This document shows positions 57,490-64,000 of a DNA stretch of 64,000 bases, piece after piece. The position numbers and the translations under genes are program-made. Source of the stretch: Ryuthela nishihirai (taxonomy: Eukaryota > Arthropoda > Arachnida > Araneae > Heptathelidae); assembly GCA_038380435.1 (NCBI GenBank), contig JAWZYU010000006.1, forward strand, positions 37,512,501 through 37,576,500, read 5' to 3'. A model generated the notes under the pieces. It saw nothing but the letters and a program-made list of their open reading frames with translations. It was not told the origin of the DNA and did not search any database. The stretch's first letter is position 1, and each line of letters starts with the position of its first letter.

Positions 57490-57970
57490 GTTGGGTTGGG
57501 TTGTTCTACCTCTGAGCGGCACTTTTTTGCACACCATGGGCTAAATGGCCAGGTCACAAGGACCTCGAAGGCTCAGAGAAGGTTGGGGGGTTGGGTTGTT
57601 TTACCTCTGAGCGGCACTTTTTTGCACACCATGGGCTAAATGGCCAGGTCACATGGACCCCGAAGGCTCAGAGAAGGTTGGGGGAGGGGACCCACTGGAA
57701 CAGCTGTTGGGAGATAGATGGTAGCCTCCCGTCAAGGCCATCCAGCGTGTTCTTTAACGTTCACAGGGTATGTCTCTCCCGCACACGGGGACACGGCTTA
57801 ACGTCCCATCCGACGGCGGCCTTTCCAAGCCCATCGGTGTCCCCTACTGACCGTGGGCAGGGCGGGGAATTTTGCGGAGATAAATCTCAAGGCTGACCCA
57901 GCTGGGACTCGAACCTGGGAACTACAGATTACGAGCCTGGCGCGCTACCGACTGAGCCACCCCCGCCCAT
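57490..57970 (-). mobile_element. SINE family 1, second nested copy with duplicated tail
   Basis: Flanked by the perfect 12-bp duplication CCCCGCTCAAGG at 57478-57489 and 57971-57982. It contains a complete copy (57593-57970) plus an extra ~103-bp tail piece (57490-57592). Confidence 0.88.
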
Positions 57971-58084
57971 CCCCGCTCAAGGAGCGATACCTTTTGCACG
58001 TTAAAGAACTCGTTCGATGGCCTTGACAGGAGGCTTCCATCTGCCTCCTAGCAGCTGTCCAGTTGGTCCCATCTCCCCAATCTT

Positions 58085-58580
58085 CCGCCCTGCCCACGGT
58101 CAGTAGGGGACACCGATGGGCTTGGAAAGGCCGCCGTCCGTCGGATGGGACGTTAAGCCTTGGCCCCGTGTGCGGGAGAGCCATACCCTGTGCACGTTAA
58201 AGAACACGCTGGATGGCCTTGACGGGAGGCTACCATCTGTCTCCCAACAGCTGTTCCAGTGGGTCCCCTCCCCCAACCTTCTCTGAGCCTTCGGGGTCCA
58301 TGAGACCTGGCCATTTAGCCCATGGTGTGCAAAAAAGTGCCGCTCAGAGGTAAAACAACCCAACAACAACTCTGAGCCTTCGGGGTCCATGTGACCTGGC
58401 CATTTAGCCCATGGTGTGCAAAAAAGTGCCGTTCAGAGGTGAAATAACCCAAATCCCCAATCTTAAATAATCTGCTAAAAAGCTTCTCTGAGCCGTCGGG
58501 GTCCTTGTGACCTGGCCACTTAGCCCATTGTGTGCAAAAAAGTGACACTCAGAGGAAAAACAAATATCAAACAACCTAAC
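58085..58580 (+). mobile_element. SINE family 1 truncated copy plus two tail fragments
   Basis: 58085-58365 is a head-less copy. Tail-only pieces follow at 58371-58452 and 58486-58580, all in the same orientation, each beginning near CTCTGAGCC(T/G)TCGGGGTCC. Confidence 0.88.
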
Positions 58581-58589
58581 CCCCATTTC

Positions 58590-58960
58590 CCCCCTACACC
58601 CTGCTACTGCCTATGCTAATCTAAGTACCTCACCTAAAAAATTTAGTCAGGAACTGCCACTGTTCTATATAAAACAGGGTATAGATATGATTTGTTTCCT
58701 GCTGTGTACCTATGACTGTTTTGTGGGATTTAAAGTGTTAATTTATTCTGTTTGGTTGAAAAGCACTTACGTGTAGAAATATTTACATCTTGACATATGT
58801 AATACATCACCTCGGCACATTTTCTTAAGCAATTAATAGTGAAATATTCAGACTAAAAGAAAATTCTCCTGTATTTTTTCGCTGTAATCAGGTAAGATAA
58901 TGTCAAAGGAAGACACTTCGCTCAGGAATATTGGAGAAACGTTTCTATTGGAATAGAAAA
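58590..58960. other. unassigned DNA
   Basis: No feature recognised. Confidence 0.4.
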
Positions 58961-58961
58961 G

Positions 58962-59347
58962 GTGGATTGGGTTGTTTTACCTCTGAGCGGCACTATTTTG
59001 CACACCATGGGCTAAATGGCCAGGTCACAACGACCCCGAAGCCTCAGAGAAGGTTGGAGGAACGGACCCACTGCAACAGCTGTTAGGTGATATATGGTAG
59101 CCTCCCGTCAAGGCCATCCAGCGTGTTCTTTAACGTGCACAGGGTATGGTTCTCCCGCACACGAAGCCACGGCTTAACGTCCCATCCGACGGACGACGGC
59201 CTTTTCAAGCCTGTCGGTGTCCCCTACTGACCGTGTTCAGGGCGGGGAGTTTTTCGGAGATAAGTCTCAACGCTGACCCTACTGGACTCGAACCAGGGAA
59301 CTGCAGATTACGAGCCTATCGCGCAACCGACTGAGCCACCCCCGCCC
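58962..59347 (-). mobile_element. SINE family 1
   Basis: Full-length minus copy with head end GACTGAGCCACCCCCGCCCC. An approximate duplication TGGAATAGAAAAGG/ATGGAAAAGATG may flank it. Confidence 0.92.
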
Positions 59348-59409
59348 CCATGGAAAAGATGAAATCTTCACTTCTAGGAATGCGGTGTATAATGTGATAT
59401 TGCATTAAG

Positions 59410-59792
59410 GTTGGGTTGCTTTACCTCTGAGCGGCCCTTTTTTGCACATCATGGGCTAAATGGCCAGGTCACATGGACCCCGAAGTCTCAGAGAAGGTTG
59501 GGGGAGGGGACCCACTGGAACAGCTGTTGGGAGACAGATGGTAGCCTCCCGTCAAGGCCATCCAGCGTGTTCTTTAACGTGCACAGGGTACGGTTCTCCC
59601 CCACACGGAGCCACTGCTTAACGTCCCATCCGACGGACGACGGCCTTTTCAAGCCTGTCGGTGTCCCCTACTGACCGTGGGCAGGGCGGGGAATTTTGCA
59701 GATATAAATCTCAAGGCTGACCCAGCTGGGACTCGAACCTGGGAACTACGGATTACGAGCCTGGCGCGCTACCAACTGAGCCACCCCGCCCC
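59410..59792 (-). mobile_element. SINE family 1
   Basis: Full-length minus copy flanked by a perfect 12-bp duplication, TATTGCATTAAG, at 59398-59409 and 59793-59804. Confidence 0.95.
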
Positions 59793-59899
59793 TATTGCAT
59801 TAAGCCTTGCTAGTAAACGATTAGAGAATTTCCGTGTTATTGTGAATGCAAATCTAAATTGCAAGCTTTAAAGCTTCTAAAATATGCAAATGATGGAAA

Positions 59900-60600
59900 A
59901 ATATGACTGAACATAAATTAAAGATCATAATCAAAATTATTTAAATCTTAATTTTAAAAATATTTCTTTATGGTTTAGAGTTATGGAAGCTGGAATATTT
60001 AACAATAAATTATCTTGTTCTATATGTACAAATAAAGCCGTCCCGTGGCCGAGTGGTTAGCACGCTTGGCTACTGATCTACGGGACCTGGGTTCGAGCCC
60101 CGGATAGGCATGGCTGTTTGTGTCGTTTTTCTGCTGAGGTCCTGTCATTCTCTCAGACCTACTTTGGCATATAAACTGACAGGCTCCTGTCAGACCTCTG
60201 TGGCAAGCAGCTGCTTGAGGGAATTTTTATTTTATGTACAAAAATAATTCACAATTGTCTAATACCGAAATAATCACTACACAGACTTCTAAAATCTATA
60301 TTTATTTTATTAAAGGGTTTGAAAATATGCTTATTATTTAAGTTTTAATTAATTCCTGAGCTGTCATGGCTCATTACTGTGGAGAAACATTCTAACTTTC
60401 ACAACTCTTTAAATGCTGAACGAATATTGTTGAAAATCGGGATTTAAATAGATTTGATTATTATCTCTAATTTTACATCAGTAACATATTTCCATTATAT
60501 AAATATTTTAAAAGTTAAGGGGCTTCGAAGTTATATTCCCGTTGACACAACAACATGAAAATTCTGAAATATTTTGATAGGGAAGTGTATATAAGGGTCG
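59900..60600. mobile_element. third copy of the inverted-arm repeat family
   Basis: The left arm (59905-60020, with AAAGATCATAATCAAAATTA) and right arm (60402-60490, with AAATAGATTTGATTATTATC) are inverted relative to each other. The SINE family 2 copy at 60033-60232 lies between. Confidence 0.6.
60033..60232 (+). mobile_element. SINE family 2, full length
   Basis: tRNA-like head with A box TGGCCGAGTGG and B box GGTTCGAGCCC, then a body with CTGCTGAGGTCCTG, ACAGGCTCCTGTCAG and GGCAAGCAGCTGCTTGAGGG. Flanked by TATGTACAAA at 60023-60032 and 60233-60242. Unrelated to family 1 after the head. Confidence 0.92.
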
Positions 60601-60894
60601 TTCAAAAGAAAAGTGAACAAGTCGGAAATGAAGTGTAACTGACCTCTAAATCCTTGGTGCCCTTGTGACTTGATATTCAGCCAGGAGTTCTCAAACTGTG
60701 GGTCGCTACAATCAGAAAAGTCGCAAGCAGCTTGGGATTCGTAAAAGCTCTGACAGTTTATATTTCCTAGTATTTTTGGTTGACTTTTTTTTTTTTTGAA
60801 AATTTGTAGGCTACAACGTAGAGAAGTAATTGGATAATTTTATCTACGATTCTAAGGGGTGCAGTGTCAAAAAGTTTCAAAATCATTAAATTTA

Positions 60895-61625
60895 GGGGCG
60901 GGATCTCAGTCCCTAGCGCACCAGGCTCATAATTCATCCTATGTGGGCCAGAGCTGATATTTATCTCCGCAAAACTCTCCGACCTACCCTAGGTCAGTAG
61001 GTAACACCTATGGGCTTGGAAAGACCGCCGTCCTTTGTATTGGAAGTTTAGCCTTGGTACCGTGTGCGGGTTGGGTTGTTTTACCTCTGAGCGGCACTTT
61101 TTTGCACACCATGGGCTAAATGGCCAGGTCACATGGACCCCGAAGGCTCAGAGAAGGTTGGGGGAGGGACCCACTGGAACAGCTGTTGGGAGACAGATGG
61201 TAGCCTCTCGTCAAGGCCATCCAGCGTGTTCTTTAACGTGCACAGGGTATGGCTCTCCCGTACACGGCTTAACGTCCCATCCGACGGACGGCGGCCTTTC
61301 CAAGCCCATCGGTGTCCCCTACTGACCGTGGGCAGGGTGGGGAATTTTGCGGAGATAAATCTCAACGCTGACCCAGCTGGGACTCGAACCTGGGAACTAC
61401 AGAATACGAGCCTGGTGCGCTACCGACTGAGCCACCCCCGCCCCCACCGTGTGCGGGAGGCCATACACTGTGCACATTAAAGAACATGCTGGGTGGCCTT
61501 GACAGGAACAGCTGTCACATGGGTCCCTTCCCCCAACCTTCTGTGAGACCTCGTGGTCTTTGTGATCTGCATATTTAGCCCATTTTGTGCAAAAAGTGCC
61601 GCTCAGAAGTAAAACAACCCACTGA
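60895..61625 (+). mobile_element. old SINE family 1 interrupted by a younger copy
   Basis: The 5' half 60895-61070 and 3' half 61446-61625 form one diverged plus-strand copy, split by the minus-strand SINE 61071-61445. Confidence 0.88.
61071..61445 (-). mobile_element. SINE family 1 nested in SINE family 1
   Basis: Near-consensus minus copy flanked by a perfect 12-bp duplication, ACCGTGTGCGGG, at 61059-61070 and 61446-61457, a piece of the host SINE's own conserved centre. Confidence 0.95.
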
Positions 61626-61629
61626 ATTA

Positions 61630-62570
61630 TGTGCAAAAAAAACGCTCAGAATAAAAACAACTCAAACACTGAACTGGCGATTTACTAGTGGCATTAATGT
61701 AAATCCAAATGTGTTCCAAATGTTTCCAAATGATCGAATCAATACCAGAATGAAATACTCGGCGGCAGATATTTCCTAACCAAACATTAATATCTTGCAT
61801 TTTTCTCTACATTGCCTTTAAATCCGTAAAAAGGTAAAAATTCTGAATATTTTTTTTATTTTTATGATGGATGTCAGTTTTGCAAAGTAGTTTCAGCAGT
61901 AGTAGCATTTTTATTTCATATAATATTCAACAGAATAAAAACATATTTTAAGCTCTCACAAGAGTCGTTCTTGAGCTCTCCATACAGAAACAGTTTAAAT
62001 TACAAACATCAAAGGTCGCATTCAAGGAATACCCACCCAGAAAAAAGAAACTTCAGGAACGGAATAAAAATACAAACAAAATTTCTAGTGTAACAGAAAG
62101 CGCGAAATTTTTTAAAAAGCAGCATCTAGTAGCTACGATAGGCAGTTGTAGGATTTAAATGCAAAAAAGTTTCCACATCGTAAATTTTCAAAATGTATTT
62201 CTTTATAACTCTTAAAACTCGTGGAATACTCCTCTTAAATCATGATGCGTTGTTTTGGCAACCGATCATTATTCTTTCTTATTCATTACTGCGAAGTTTT
62301 TTCTTCTGAAAATGATTCAGAACTTGATTTCCTTAATAGTAATACTTTTCAAAAACTGTTACCGAACATTTTATGCTGAAATAAACAACCCGGAAGATGA
62401 CTTTTCACAATTTGTATCATTTTAATGACTTACAGCGAGAGATGACAGTTTTCATCATTTTTTATCTCATCTTTCAATAAATTTCCTTTTCAGGCATTAC
62501 AGCAATTCAAAATGATAAAAGAAAATACTGATATTAATGATAATAAATTCTAATATTCGGTGTGATTTGT
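61630..62570. other. unassigned AT-rich DNA
   Basis: Near 61625-61665 a further short tail-like piece; otherwise nothing recognised. Confidence 0.4.
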
Positions 62571-62572
62571 AG

Positions 62573-62945
62573 TCGGGGGGGGGGGGGGGAGGTCAGCGCA
62601 GTTGATAGCTGACAAGCGACACAATCGAGCCGAAAAAAGTTAAAAAAAAAAAGGTGGGTGGAACAGAGACTGGATTTCCATTGAAGTTTTCAATAACAAT
62701 TTCTTCTTCGTTTTAGAGATTTTTAAAAACTTTAATGAAAAATACGTCAAATATGCACAAGTTTGATAATTTTTGGCCTGCATTACTCTTACTAGGGGGG
62801 TCTGCTTGTTCTCCCCCTTCCTAGATCTGGCCCTGGTTCCAGTGTTGAGATTTATCTCCCTAACCCCTTCCTTCTTTTCTCCCTCCCCATCGTGATCTCG
62901 GTTGGAAAGGGGACACCGATGGCCCTGGAAAGCGAGATCTGCAAT
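62573..62945 (+). mobile_element. degenerate SINE family 1 pieces
   Basis: A G run plus GGTCAGCGCAGTTGATAGC at 62575-62612 looks like a ruined head. 62835-62930 keeps GTTGAGATTTATCTCC and GGGGACACCGATGG. Confidence 0.55.
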
Positions 62946-63002
62946 TCAGCTACGGTGATATTTTTTCGTTAAAAAAAAGAATATTTTCGAAGTTAGGAAG
63001 CT

Positions 63003-63290
63003 TTGGGTTGTTTTACTTCTTAGCGGCACTATCTTGCACACAATAGGCTAAATGATTAGGTCACAAGGAAGAGAATGTTTGGCGAAGGGGGCTCGCACAG
63101 CTTAATCACTCTTCAAGGCCATCCAGCGCGTTCTTTAACGTTTACAAGATCCTTCTCTACACGGGACCACGGTTTAATGTCACATCGGTGTCCCCTATTG
63201 ACCGAGGGTAGGGCGAGGAATTTTGAGGAAGTAAAGCGAACTTGGGAACTGCAGATTATGAGACTGGCGCGCTACTGATTGAGCCCCCAG
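63003..63290 (-). mobile_element. SINE family 1, strongly degenerate
   Basis: Minus-strand remnant with TTGGGTTGTTTTAC, GTTCTTTAACG and GGTGTCCCCTATTGACCG; several internal deletions. Confidence 0.8.
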
Positions 63291-63350
63291 AATTCGGAAT
63301 TCGTTGCTGAAAGCTTTGGAAATTTACTAAAAGAAACCGTCACATTCGAC

Positions 63351-63364
63351 CACGAGAGGGCGCA
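63351..63364 (+). promoter_or_regulatory. CTCF-like motif
   Basis: CCACGAGAGGGCGC matches the CTCF core CCASYAGRKGGCRS at all but one position. It lies just upstream of the CpG-rich block. Single-motif evidence only. Confidence 0.35.
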
Positions 63365-63387
63365 CACATCTGTCATCCTGGAGAGTC

Positions 63388-63965
63388 AGTGTTTGACGTC
63401 AGCGGTAGGAAAGTTAAGAGGAACATTCACAGATGTAGATGAAGATTTCTAACAAACTTCTGTGAGCGTTGTTTGGTTGTGGCAGATTACTCCGATAAGA
63501 ATAAGAGAGAGGTGGATAATGCATCAGAGGCAGAATGGACCTTTACGAAACAGGAGAGATCCGTCTTGATTGATGGCCGAAAACTTTTTTCATTAGATGC
63601 GCGCTCTGGGAGAGGTAAAGGGGATGCAGAGAGCGTGCGCTGTCAGTGGCGGTGCTGCGAGCGGCTGGTGATGCAAGCGGAGGGTCCGCGGGCGCATGCT
63701 GTGCTGGTCAGCGGAGTGGCAGACGGTGCGCCGCCCGTACAGCGGGATTGTTGTTCACGTGCCTCCGTATTTCTGTTTCGCCCCGTTGCGATATGTTAGT
63801 GTCTTTGTGTGCAGTGAGTGCCGTGTGCGACGTTTGAGGTCGATCTACAAGAAGAACGGTGGATTCGTTCGTCTCTTTGATGCAAGATTGAAGTTATCAG
63901 CTGTGGATGCTTTTCTCCTTCCAGGATGTTTTCTGTGTTTGGAGTATCGCGTCTGACGGAACAGA
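63388..63965 (+). other. candidate promoter-proximal first exon
   Basis: From ~63350 base composition changes to CpG-rich and repeat-free. TCAGT at 63386-63390 fits an arthropod initiator and a CRE half site TTTGACGTCA follows. At 63966 the sequence ACAGA/GTAAGTATG is a near-perfect splice donor. Frames of 108, 63 and 86 codons exist (63473-63956) but none shows a known domain, so the exon may be 5' untranslated. The gene would continue right of the window. Confidence 0.45.
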
Positions 63966-64000
63966 GTAAGTATGTTTATATGATATCGAAGTGATTTTGT

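Larger units (their letters stand above)
56930..58083 (+). mobile_element. old SINE family 1 split by nested SINEs
   Basis: The 5' half (56930-57092, to GGAGCCATAC) and 3' half (57983-58083, from AGCGATACC) belong to one plus-strand copy. 57097-57982 is inserted DNA with a short near-duplication GGAGCCATAC/GGAGCGATAC. Confidence 0.75.

Noticed and set aside
60038..60110. Functional tRNA gene
   Set aside because: Boxes A and B are good but the acceptor ends do not pair, and the body and target duplication show a SINE.
60599..60640. Mariner-like end GGGTCGTTCAAAAG
   Set aside because: No partner end, transposase or clear target duplication found.
60678..60720. hAT-like end CAGGAGTTCTCAAACTGTGG
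   Set aside because: No matching inverted end or 8-bp duplication could be located.

Overview
This is eukaryotic nuclear DNA, AT-rich and almost entirely built of transposable elements and tandem repeats. No intact host gene can be recognised apart from a possible first exon at the right edge. An arthropod, perhaps a spider or other chelicerate, is my inference. It rests on the mix of tRNA-derived SINEs, P-element-like, Tc1, hAT and Tigger-like elements, Ty3/gypsy LTR elements, and a captured metazoan thymidine phosphorylase. The organism is not proven by the sequence.

Layout. 0-3 kb: a 5'-truncated LINE carrying an RNase H domain, inserted in a 32-bp satellite. 3.6-7.7 kb: four SINEs and a repeat with 234-bp inverted arms. 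8-9.75 kb: a decayed P-element/THAP9-like transposase. 13.5-15.35 kb: a decayed LINE reverse transcriptase abutting a truncated Tc1-like transposon. 15.35-16.45 kb: an AT-rich satellite holding a MITE. 16.47-21.3 kb: a decayed Ty3/gypsy element on the minus strand. 21.9-24.2 kb: minisatellite, local repeats and a Tigger-like MITE. 24.4-27.3 kb: SINEs. 28.08-30.06 kb: a 60-bp minisatellite of about 33 copies. 33.27-35.99 kb: a nearly intact RTE-like LINE on the minus strand.

36.11-40.30 kb is the main discovery: a young, structurally complete LTR retrotransposon on the minus strand. Its 644-bp LTRs differ at one site, and it has a 4-bp target duplication, a primer-binding site and a polypurine tract. 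Instead of gag-pol it carries one uninterrupted 989-codon frame. That frame joins a gag-like coiled coil, an unrecognised middle part, most of a thymidine phosphorylase (about residues 450-815), two decayed C2H2 zinc fingers, and the last residues of a gypsy integrase running into the 3' LTR. It looks like a non-autonomous element that captured host transcripts. A gypsy element related to the decayed one at 16.5-21.3 kb probably mobilised it: the two share the integrase C-terminus, the polypurine tract and LTR-end motifs.

41.2-45.1 kb is a 3.9-kb AT-rich satellite. 45.9-63.3 kb is a dense SINE field, with copies nested up to three deep. It also holds two hAT MITEs, a Tc1-type MITE made of nested palindromes, a solo LTR-like element of 1.9 kb with a SINE inside, a 38-bp satellite, and a 1060-bp tandem duplication. 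63.3-64.0 kb turns CpG-rich and ends in a consensus splice donor, a plausible promoter and first exon of a gene lying to the right.

The elements record a history: old LINE, P and gypsy relics, then repeated SINE bursts, then MITEs inside SINEs, and finally the young chimeric LTR element.
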